Shown here piece after piece: positions 13,657 to 19,891 of a DNA stretch of 20,722 nucleotides. The stretch spans positions 1-20,722 of the forward strand of contig DASXBJ010000028.1 in the NCBI GenBank assembly GCA_036491755.1, given 5' to 3'. The translations under genes were made by a program, and so were the position numbers. The DNA is from DASXBJ01 sp036491755. GTDB lineage: Bacteria > Chloroflexota > Dormibacteria > Dormibacterales > Dormibacteraceae. Numbering within the stretch: the stretch's first letter is position 1; each line of letters starts with the position of its first letter. Below the pieces are notes generated by a model. That model was not told where the DNA came from, ran no database searches, and saw only the letters and a program-made list of their open reading frames with translations.

Positions 13657-14724
13657 GTGAACGGGGTCTTCACCTACTCCAACCCGCGCGTCATCCATTG
13701 GGGCGCCGGGTCGCTGCAGCATCTGGGCTCTGAGCTATCCCGGTTGCAGGCGCATCGAATCGCGGTCGTGACGACCCGCTCGCTTGTGGCCGAGGAGCGG
13801 TTGATCGAAAGGATCTGCGCCGCGATCGGTCAGGACACGGCCCGGGCCGAAGCCGTTGTCACCGTGACGGTCGGCCAGCACGCGCCCCTGGCGCAGGTGG
13901 ACGCCGCCCTGAAGGAATGCGTAAGCGCGGACGTGGACGGGCTGGTCAGCTTTGGCGGAGGAAGCGCAATCGACACGGCGAAGATGATCGCGGTGAGGCT
14001 CGTCGACCATCACGGCCACGCCGGCCACGCCCTCCCCCACATCGCCATCCCCACCACCCTATCCGCGGCCGAGCTGGCCGCCGGCGCGGGCTACACCAAT
14101 GAGGACGGCGACAAGGCAGGCATGCGTGACCCGAGGTTGCTCGCCGAAGGCGTGATCTACGACGCCGAGCTCACGCTCGCCACGCCCATGCTGCTGTGGC
14201 TCTCCACCGGCATACGCGCGCTCGACCACGCCGTCGAGGGATTCCTGGCCGGCGGCGAGCACCCGTTCTCGGACGTGATGGCTCTGGAGGCGATCCGCCG
14301 CCTGTTCGACTCTCTGCCCCGCGCCCAAGCCGAGCCGAACGATGTCGGGATCCGTACCGAGAACCAGCTGGCCGCCTGGTTCTCTTTCACCCTGCCAGGG
14401 GCGTCGGCCGGCGGCCTCAGCCACGTGATGGGCAAGCAGATCGGCGCCCGCCACGGAATCCCCCACGGCGTGACCTCGTGCCTTCTGCTGCCTCACGTGA
14501 TGCGCTATCTCGCCGGTCGTAAGCCGGAACGCATGGCGGCCCTGGCGGGCGCGATGGGCGCGGACCCGGCCGATGCGGTTCAGGGCTTGATCAGATCACT
14601 CGGGATGCCGCAGCACATCGCGGCCTATGGACTCGGGGAACCTGAGCTTCGCCGAGCGGCCGCGGAGCTCTCCCGCGATCAGTCGGAGCGAGACCTGCTC
14701 GAGATCTATCTGTCCGCCATCTGA
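13657..14724 (+). CDS. Iron-containing alcohol dehydrogenase family, maleylacetate reductase type
   Basis: This 355-residue protein is a group III metal-dependent alcohol dehydrogenase. The NAD(P)-binding GGGSAIDTAK is at 100-109, IPTTLSAAEL at 131-140, and metal-site histidines are in RALDHAVEG (His191), GGLSHVMG (His256) and GIPHG (His270). Length, the FxYSNPRVIHWGAGS start and the IPTTLS/RALDHAVE patterns best fit maleylacetate reductase, which converts maleylacetate to 3-oxoadipate. The usual second histidine of HxxGH is Lys260 here, as in several of these reductases. GTG 13657 is used; no Shine-Dalgarno is visible, consistent with a near-leaderless mRNA. The nearby PcpA/MhqO-type dioxygenase (16682-17647) supports a hydroquinone or chlorohydroquinone route. 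A different oxo-acid substrate is possible. Confidence 0.85.
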   Translation: MNGVFTYSNPRVIHWGAGSLQHLGSELSRLQAHRIAVVTTRSLVAEERLIERICAAIGQDTARAEAVVTVTVGQHAPLAQVDAALKECVSADVDGLVSFGGGSAIDTAKMIAVRLVDHHGHAGHALPHIAIPTTLSAAELAAGAGYTNEDGDKAGMRDPRLLAEGVIYDAELTLATPMLLWLSTGIRALDHAVEGFLAGGEHPFSDVMALEAIRRLFDSLPRAQAEPNDVGIRTENQLAAWFSFTLPGASAGGLSHVMGKQIGARHGIPHGVTSCLLLPHVMRYLAGRKPERMAALAGAMGADPADAVQGLIRSLGMPQHIAAYGLGEPELRRAAAELSRDQSERDLLEIYLSAI

Positions 14725-14783
14725 TCGATTGCCGCGAGCGTCAGCCGCTCCAGGCCGCCAATCAGGCGGGCGACCCAAATTTC

Positions 14784-15146
14784 TCAGGTCAGCCAGAGCA
14801 GGGCCAGAGCCACCACGGCGGGTGCCGATTGGACGAGCAGGATGCGCCGGCTCACCGTCATCCCTCCGTAGATGCCCGCCACGATCACACAGGCCAAGAA
14901 AAAGGTGAGCACCGGGCGCCCATCGACCGCCCCGTAGGCGAGCAATCCCCAGATCAGGCCCGCGGCGAGGAAGCCGTTGTACAGCCCCTGGTTCGCGGCG
15001 AGCACGGCCGTTGTCGAGGCGGCTTCCGGCGTGGTGTGGAAAGTCCTGCGACCGAAGGGCTTCTGCCACAGGAACATCTCGAGCACAAGGAAGCCCGCAT
15101 GGAGCAGTGCCACGATGACGACAGCGATCGCGGCGGCGATTTGCAC
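14784..15146 (-). CDS. DUF1304 family membrane protein
   Basis: This 120-residue protein matches DUF1304: a first helix (IAAAIAVVIVALLHAGFLVLEM), then the conserved MFLWQKPFGRRTF and AANQGLYNGFLAAGLIWG segments, and two more hydrophobic helices (LTFFLACVIVAGIYGG, APAVVALALLWL). It is an inner-membrane protein of unknown function. It is the last gene of the minus-strand series, 24 bases downstream of the GNAT gene. It converges on the maleylacetate reductase gene across 59 bases, in which I see no convincing terminator. Confidence 0.9.
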   Translation of the reverse strand: MQIAAAIAVVIVALLHAGFLVLEMFLWQKPFGRRTFHTTPEAASTTAVLAANQGLYNGFLAAGLIWGLLAYGAVDGRPVLTFFLACVIVAGIYGGMTVSRRILLVQSAPAVVALALLWLT

Positions 15147-15170
15147 TGCGACAGGTTATCCGGGCGCCGG

Positions 15171-15686
15171 TCAGTGGCGGCGTGGGCTTGAGCGGCGCAG
15201 GGTGGTCGCGACGGCCAGCGGCCGGCCTCCGATCCCCAGCACCGCGCGCGCCGACTCGACCAGGCTCGGCTCAGCCGTCTCCGGGACGGTGACTTTGAGC
15301 CAGCACATCCCCTCCTTGATGGTGCTGTGCGCGTGAAGCACCGCCTGGAAGCCCGCGGGCTCGAGGGCTCTCTCGGCGGGCATCTCGACGCTGCCAATCC
15401 AGATGCGCCTCAAGCCGTCGCGCCGCCCGGCGGCCGCGATGCCCGTGATCAGCGAGCGAAAGATCCCCTTGCGCCTGTGCTCAGCGACGGTGAAACAGTT
15501 CCAGACGTATCCCTCGGCGGGACCCGGCGCGATCTCGAGCTGGATCTCACCGATCCACTCCGGCCCGGTCGACAGCCAACCGTACCCGCCAAGGGCTCCG
15601 TCGACCAGCACGGCGAAGCAGCGGCAGCCGCGCGCCAGACGGGCCGCCACCAGGTCCCCATCGGGGCCCATCGATTCGGCGACCAA
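15171..15686 (-). CDS. GNAT family N-acetyltransferase
   Basis: This is a GNAT-fold acetyltransferase of about 171 residues, which transfers acetyl from acetyl-CoA to an amine. Visible elements are CRCFAVLVDGALGGYGWLSTG, WIGEIQLEI, YVWNCFTVAEHRRKGIFRSLI (the last part is the acetyl-CoA pyrophosphate-binding motif A) and RRIWIGSV. The substrate is unknown. The start is unclear: the frame is open back into the preceding gene, but it has no ATG or GTG after that gene's stop. TTG 15686 is used here; ATG 15671 is the next choice. The open frame upstream runs straight through a 30-base palindrome, so the native N-terminus may have been disturbed by it. Confidence 0.77.
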   Translation of the reverse strand: MVAESMGPDGDLVAARLARGCRCFAVLVDGALGGYGWLSTGPEWIGEIQLEIAPGPAEGYVWNCFTVAEHRRKGIFRSLITGIAAAGRRDGLRRIWIGSVEMPAERALEPAGFQAVLHAHSTIKEGMCWLKVTVPETAEPSLVESARAVLGIGGRPLAVATTLRRSSPRRH

Positions 15687-15740
15687 CGCAGCGGTCTTCG
15701 CGTCGACCTCAGTGACCGGCCATGCCGCCGCACCGCTCTG

Positions 15741-15770
15741 GTCCGCCTCCCCGGCGCCGGGGAGGCGGAC
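15741..15770. repeat. 30-base perfect palindrome, REP-like hairpin
   Basis: The arm GTCCGCCTCCCCGGC is followed immediately by its exact reverse complement. It starts 24 bases after the isomerase-type gene stops and lies before the GNAT start (minus strand). As RNA it would form a stem of about 13 pairs with a four-base loop. No T tract follows, so it is not a classic terminator. It shares a CTCCCCG-CGGGGAG core with the repeat at 18491-18528. Confidence 0.7.
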
Positions 15771-15793
15771 TGAAGCCCAGAGCGTGCTGCGGT

Positions 15794-16636
15794 TCAGATG
15801 GAGAAGTGGAGGTGGCGGACCTTGTGGATCGCCTCCGGGTCGCCTGAGGCGGACCCGCCTGGAAAGCGGCCGAAGAACGTGAGCACAAGGTCGGCCGCGT
15901 TGTCGAACTTGAACAGGGCGTCGCACCCCTCGAAGTTGCCGGTCTCGGCCTCGGGTGTCCACTTCCCGTCCTTCACGGTGATTCGCCATTTGCCGCCCCA
16001 CGGTCCGGCCACCTCGATGCCGTACTGCATGTCGACGCCCTGGGCCGCCTTCTGGTCGACCTGGTACTGCCAGAAGATGAAGGCGAATGGCAGGATCAGC
16101 CCGGCTGTCGCCTCGTCGATGGTGGCCAGCTTGTTGCCGAGCCCGTACTCGACGTCATACGGGTGGACGCCGTAGTCCATGATCTGGAAGGTGCCGTAGA
16201 AGCCCGCCGGCACCGGGCCCGAGTAAGGGTGGTTGACCATCATCCCGGTCCACTCCTCGGGTGTCAGCTCCTCGAGCATCTTGTCGAACTTCTCCGCGTC
16301 TTTCTTGAAGCGCGCCAGCGCCTCTTCGCGCGACAGCTTGCGGAAGTCCTTGGCGTGGTCGTTGAGCGTTTCAGCCATGACGGCCAGGCCCAGCGCATTG
16401 GTCGCGCCGCCGTTCCTGGCCGCGTCGAAGTTCTTGAAATAACCCTCGAGCACATCGATCATGTGCCCCACTAGGTCGCGGGTCTCCCACTCCGTGCAGC
16501 GCGTCTGGACCGTCCAGTTCTTCGGCTCTTCGACGGTGCGGATGAAGTTGGCGCGGTCTCGGCGCATGACGTTGAGGACGGTCTCCTTGCCCTCGGCCGA
16601 CATCGGGTTGACTGGAGCGATCGTCGCAGTGCTCAT
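15794..16636 (-). CDS. Maleylpyruvate isomerase-type (MDMPI/DinB-like) protein with SCP2-like C-terminus
   Basis: This 280-residue protein has an N-terminal four-helix DinB-like domain of the mycothiol-dependent maleylpyruvate isomerase family and a C-terminal part (about 200-280) resembling the SCP2 sterol-carrier fold. The expected metal site is His58 (LVGHMIDVLEGYF), Asp154 and His158 (DYGVHPYD). In characterised enzymes the middle ligand is usually Glu, so Asp154 is a conservative change. The family isomerises maleylpyruvate or does other thiol-dependent reactions; many members are uncharacterised. ATG 16636 has a strong GGGGAGGGG about nine bases upstream. It follows the ring-cleaving dioxygenase by 45 bases, which fits aromatic breakdown. 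A mycothiol requirement would point to an actinobacterial-type thiol. Confidence 0.85.
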   Translation of the reverse strand: MSTATIAPVNPMSAEGKETVLNVMRRDRANFIRTVEEPKNWTVQTRCTEWETRDLVGHMIDVLEGYFKNFDAARNGGATNALGLAVMAETLNDHAKDFRKLSREEALARFKKDAEKFDKMLEELTPEEWTGMMVNHPYSGPVPAGFYGTFQIMDYGVHPYDVEYGLGNKLATIDEATAGLILPFAFIFWQYQVDQKAAQGVDMQYGIEVAGPWGGKWRITVKDGKWTPEAETGNFEGCDALFKFDNAADLVLTFFGRFPGGSASGDPEAIHKVRHLHFSI

Positions 16637-16681
16637 CAGCTCATTCCCCTCCCCGGGTCAGGTTGGCGACCACGTGTTGCC

Positions 16682-17647
16682 TCAGTGACCGGCACCGGTC
16701 GTCGCCGTGGTCGGAACGACGATCGGCGGCAGAGTGTCATCGAGCTGATCCCGCCGCACCTGGAACCATGGCGGGAGGCTGAGGTTCGTGCCGAGCTGCT
16801 CAGGCTTTTCGTCAACGGTGAAGCCGGGGCCGTCGGTCGCGATCTCGAACAGCACCCCTCCCGGCTCGCGGAAGTAGATGGACTTGAAGTACCAGCGGTC
16901 GATGACCGGGGTGACGTTGCGGCCGGCCTTGGCCAGCGTCTCACGCCACGCGACCTGCGTCGCGTCATCCGGCGTGCGCCAGGCGACGTGGTGCACCGTG
17001 CCCACCGATTCCTCGCCGACCGGTCCTTCGGGAGACTCGATGAGGTCAAGAGTCGCGTTCGGCCCTCCCGCGCCCGTCTCGTAGCGGCTGCGGCCGCCTT
17101 CCTGGCCGACCTTGCGGAATCCCATCGTCCGGGCGAGGAGCTCGTCAGTGGCCGCGGCTTCCGCGACCGTCATCGTCACCGCATGAAAGCCGCGGATGGC
17201 GTTCTCCGGATGCACAGGGCCGTCACGCCAGGCCACCCAGCGCTCGTCGTTGGCGTTTCCGACCAGCTCGACCTCGATGCCGTCGGGATCGCGGACCGCG
17301 ATCGTCTCCGCGCCGAACCGGCTGGAGCGCGTCGCGTCACGGCCAAGATTGCTCAGCCGGCCGCTCCAGAAAGCCAGCGAGTCGGGTGGCACGGCGAATG
17401 ACACGGTCGTCACCTGGCCGCTGCCGGCGCGGCGGCCGGGCCAGGTGGGCCAGCCGAAGAAGGTCATGGCCGTGCCCGGAGAGCCCATGTAGTCGCCGAA
17501 ATAGATGTGGTACGTGTCGGGCATGTCCTGGTTGATGCTCTTCTTGACGAATCGCAAGCCCAGGACGCCCACGTAGAAGTTCACGCACTTCTGGACGTCA
17601 CCGGTGATGCAGGTGACGTGGTGGATGCCGGCGAACGTCTTGGCCAA
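16682..17647 (-). CDS. VOC family ring-cleaving dioxygenase (PcpA/MhqO type)
   Basis: This 321-residue protein has two vicinal-oxygen-chelate modules with the PcpA/LinE/MhqO hallmarks: GIHHVTCITGD (7-17), FYVGVLGLRFVKKSIN, GSPGTAMTFFGWP, DPDGIEVELVG, AIRGFHAVTM (150-159), GTVHHVAWR and SIYFREPGGVLFEIATDGPG. The likely Fe(II) ligands are His10, His220 and Glu268. Characterised relatives open hydroquinones or chlorohydroquinones in the cytosol, giving acyl chlorides or semialdehydes that lead to maleylacetate. The frame extends upstream, but TTG 17647 fits the family's N-terminus, with AAAGGGAG ending nine bases before it. Its promoter (TAATAT over the previous gene's stop) and a 25-base palindrome lie directly upstream, so it is probably regulated separately from the ligase-lyase pair. 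Confidence 0.92.
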   Translation of the reverse strand: MAKTFAGIHHVTCITGDVQKCVNFYVGVLGLRFVKKSINQDMPDTYHIYFGDYMGSPGTAMTFFGWPTWPGRRAGSGQVTTVSFAVPPDSLAFWSGRLSNLGRDATRSSRFGAETIAVRDPDGIEVELVGNANDERWVAWRDGPVHPENAIRGFHAVTMTVAEAAATDELLARTMGFRKVGQEGGRSRYETGAGGPNATLDLIESPEGPVGEESVGTVHHVAWRTPDDATQVAWRETLAKAGRNVTPVIDRWYFKSIYFREPGGVLFEIATDGPGFTVDEKPEQLGTNLSLPPWFQVRRDQLDDTLPPIVVPTTATTGAGH

Positions 17648-17671
17648 ATTCCGCGGCTCCCTTTCGTGGTG

Positions 17672-17696
17672 GCGATCGCAACTTGGTTGCGATCGC
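17672..17696. promoter_or_regulatory. 25-base palindrome at the dioxygenase promoter (operator or 5' hairpin)
   Basis: The arms GCGATCGCAAC and GTTGCGATCGC are perfectly complementary across a TTG centre. Each arm contains the octamer GCGATCGC, itself a palindrome. The element covers the predicted transcript start, downstream of the -10 and upstream of the Shine-Dalgarno sequence. Without a T tract it is unlikely to be a terminator; a repressor operator, for example of TetR type, is the best guess. Confidence 0.6.
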
Positions 17697-17700
17697 AAGC

Positions 17701-17729
17701 ATATTAGTCTCCGCCGGGCGGTCTGTGAT
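17701..17729 (-). promoter_or_regulatory. Promoter for the ring-cleaving dioxygenase
   Basis: On the minus strand, ATCACA (17729-17724; four of six to the -35 consensus), a 17-base spacer and TAATAT (17706-17701) form a plausible promoter. The first three bases of the -10 are the TAA stop codon of the upstream lyase gene. The predicted start, near 17694, falls inside the 25-base palindrome. Confidence 0.5.
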
Positions 17730-18543
17730 CCGATGCCTCTTCGTCGACCCGCGACCAGATCTCGCTCGCTGTGGGTTCTTCGATCTCCTCCTGGATGTGG
17801 GCCACGAGCCCGATCGCCCGCGCCATGACGGCAAGCCCCCTGGTCACCCGCCACGGGATCTGGAGCTCGCTCGCGATGGCTGCGATGGCGCCGGTCGCGT
17901 TGACGGGCAGGTCCCGGCCGTAAGCGACTCGGGCTTCATCGGCGATGAGCTCCATCAGCTGCACGTGGCGACCGGAGAGGCCGTTCTCGGCTGCCACGGC
18001 GAAGAGTCTTGGCGTGCGCGGATCGATGGGCTTGTGGATGGGGTGGCCGAGGCCCGGGATGGGGTGCTTCTGGCGCCGTTGGACCGCGACGATCTCGCGA
18101 GCCACCGGGCGCAGGTCGGCATGCTCCCCGGCACCCGCCACGCCATCCTGGAGAAGCCTCGCCGCGCCCTCGATCGAGCCGCCAAAGCGATCGCCGAGGC
18201 CCAGCAGGCCGGCCGCGACCGCTCCCTGCAAGGACTCCGGGGCGCCGAAATAGGTCAGGCGCGCCGCGATCGCGCTCGGCGTCATGCCGTGCTCGACGAG
18301 CGTCACCGTAATCGCGTTGAACACGGTCGATTCCTCTGCGCTCGGGAGCCTGCCTTTCAGCTCGAGGAAGGCGAGGTCGCCGAGCGAGACCTTGCCGATG
18401 AGGTCGTTCGCCAGGTCCATGCCGCGCACGACGATGCGGTCTGACGTGCTCCACCCGAGGCTGGATCTGATCGGTTTGCGCTTGTTTACGCCCCTCTCCC
18501 TGGCCCTCTCCCCGACGGGGAGAGGGGACTTCTCCTCAGTCAC
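17704..18543 (-). CDS. Citryl-CoA lyase-like protein (citrate synthase superfamily)
   Basis: This 279-residue protein is far shorter than citrate synthase and resembles citryl-CoA lyase and the C-terminal module of ATP-citrate lyase. VEHGMTPSAIAAR (83-95), GDRFGG (117-122, the lyase form of the LHGG seen in citrate synthase) and GLGHPIHKPIDPR (164-176, catalytic His167) are clear. The position of the citrate synthase aspartate reads NATG instead of NVDG, so that Asp is replaced by Thr217. GTG 18543 overlaps the ligase stop as GTGA, showing tight coupling. Residues 6-18 are encoded by a REP-like repeat inserted in frame. A likely role is retro-Claisen cleavage or condensation of the CoA thioester made by the ligase. 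The substrate is unknown. Confidence 0.85.
   Translation of the reverse strand: MTEEKSPLPVGERARERGVNKRKPIRSSLGWSTSDRIVVRGMDLANDLIGKVSLGDLAFLELKGRLPSAEESTVFNAITVTLVEHGMTPSAIAARLTYFGAPESLQGAVAAGLLGLGDRFGGSIEGAARLLQDGVAGAGEHADLRPVAREIVAVQRRQKHPIPGLGHPIHKPIDPRTPRLFAVAAENGLSGRHVQLMELIADEARVAYGRDLPVNATGAIAAIASELQIPWRVTRGLAVMARAIGLVAHIQEEIEEPTASEIWSRVDEEASDHRPPGGD
18491..18528. repeat. REP-like hairpin element inside the lyase coding region
   Basis: CCCTCTCCCCG (18504-18514) pairs with CGGGGAGAGGG (18516-18526) around a single A, preceded by a direct copy CCCCTCTCCC (18491-18500). This arrangement is typical of REP-type intergenic repeats widespread in GC-rich bacteria. On the minus strand it is translated as SPLPVGERARERG, the tell-tale peptide of such insertions. 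Confidence 0.75.
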
Positions 18544-19880
18544 CGGTTGACGCTCAGCTTGGTCTTGTAGCCGGCCTCTCCGAAATCGGCCTCGGACACC
18601 AAGGTTACCCTCGCGCGGAACAGCAGCTTGGAGTGGATTGCGGCCTCGATCTCGCCCACCAGGGACGGGTCCGACTCGTGTACCTCGACCTCGACCGGGA
18701 TCGGCGGCTCGATCGATGTGTCCGCGCCGTGCCTCACGACGCGGGCTCGACCGGTAACCCTGGGTCGGAAATCGCCCACGATGGAAAGGATCGCGGTCGG
18801 GTACACATTGACGCCCCGCACGATGAACATGTCGTCGCGGCGCCCGAGCACCCGCATCCGGAAGCTCGTGCGCTGGCACTCGCAGGATGTGCCCTCGATA
18901 CGCACGATGTCGCCCCCCAGGAAGCGCACGACTGGCATCGCCTCGCGGGTCAGGGTCGTGTAGGCGAGCTCGCCGACCGCGCCAGTCTCGATTGCCATCG
19001 GCGCGCGAGTTTCCGGATCGATCAGCTCGGGCCAGACGTGACCGGTGCCGCAGAAATGCATCCCCTGCTGGTGCGGGCATTCGCCGAAGAGCGAGGGGGC
19101 GATGTCGCCGATGCCCATGACCTCGGTCACCGTCACGCCCAGGACGCGCTGGATGTGGTCGCGTATCGCGGGGATGCCGCCGCCGGGCTCACCGCCCGTC
19201 ACGACATGAGTCAGGGGAATGGCGCTGGGATTCTCATCGCTCTTCTCGAGGCGGTTGGCCAGGAACTGCGCGAAGGAAGCTGTCGAAAGCAAGGTGTCGG
19301 CCAGCCCCGCGCGCAGGCCAAAAAGGACGCGCTCGGTATCGCCCGGAGCGACAGGGACCGACCGCACGCCAATGCGCACGAGCACGAAATGCGTGTGTCC
19401 GGCGACGAATGGGCCGGCGCCGAACGTGGTGAGGACGGAGCTGTGCTCGTGGATTCCGGTTGCGTAGTAGGTCCGCGTGCCCATCACCGTCCACGACTCC
19501 ATGTCCCCGCGTGTCAGGGCCAGGATGCTGGGCGTTCCGGTCGTCCCGCTCGTCTGGTAGACCCGCTTGACCTGGTCGGGAGAGACGCAGAGGTTGGTGC
19601 CGAACGGCGGATCCTCGTCCATCGCCTCCTTGAGCTCGCTTTTGATGGTGAATGGAAGGTTCGCCAGGTCCGCGAGCCCCACGAAAGACGACCCGAGGCC
19701 CGCCTCGCGGAACTTGCGCGCGTAAAACGGCGAGGCCTCGCGCAGCCGGCGATACTGGCGCTCCCAGGCGCTGGAGGCGATCCGTTGGTTCTCTTCGGCC
19801 GAAGCCGCCTCGACCTCGCGCTCCCAGATCCAGTCGCGCTCGCAGCTGTCCGTTGCCAGGCGGTTGCTTACAGTGGCCAT
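18540..19880 (-). CDS. Phenylacetate-CoA ligase-like AMP-forming acyl-CoA ligase (PaaK family)
   Basis: This 446-residue protein has the PaaK length and motifs: WERQYRRLREASPFYARKF near the start, the phosphate loop YQTSGTTGTPS, THVVTGGEPGGG, MGIGDIAPSLFGECPHQQGMHF, GDIVRIEGTSCEC, GRRDDMFIVRGVNVYP (hinge region) and a C-terminal GYKTK lysine. It would activate a carboxylic acid with ATP and CoA, releasing AMP. Cysteines in GECPHQQG and SCECQ resemble the zinc-binding cysteines seen in many PaaK relatives. ATG 19880 is chosen because the longer frame runs into the divergent gene. Its stop overlaps the lyase start by four bases, so the ligase product probably feeds the lyase. The acid is unknown; phenylacetate is not supported, as no paa genes are present. 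Confidence 0.92.
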   Translation of the reverse strand: MATVSNRLATDSCERDWIWEREVEAASAEENQRIASSAWERQYRRLREASPFYARKFREAGLGSSFVGLADLANLPFTIKSELKEAMDEDPPFGTNLCVSPDQVKRVYQTSGTTGTPSILALTRGDMESWTVMGTRTYYATGIHEHSSVLTTFGAGPFVAGHTHFVLVRIGVRSVPVAPGDTERVLFGLRAGLADTLLSTASFAQFLANRLEKSDENPSAIPLTHVVTGGEPGGGIPAIRDHIQRVLGVTVTEVMGIGDIAPSLFGECPHQQGMHFCGTGHVWPELIDPETRAPMAIETGAVGELAYTTLTREAMPVVRFLGGDIVRIEGTSCECQRTSFRMRVLGRRDDMFIVRGVNVYPTAILSIVGDFRPRVTGRARVVRHGADTSIEPPIPVEVEVHESDPSLVGEIEAAIHSKLLFRARVTLVSEADFGEAGYKTKLSVNR

Positions 19881-19891
19881 GTCAGACGCCC

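Noticed and set aside
14755..14769. Short stem CCGCC-GGCGG between the convergent reductase and DUF1304 genes as a terminator
   Set aside because: The stem is only five pairs and no T tract follows on either strand.
17672..17696. Palindrome as an intrinsic terminator of the lyase gene
   Set aside because: No T tract follows in the direction of transcription, and a -10 element lies just upstream, so an operator is more likely.
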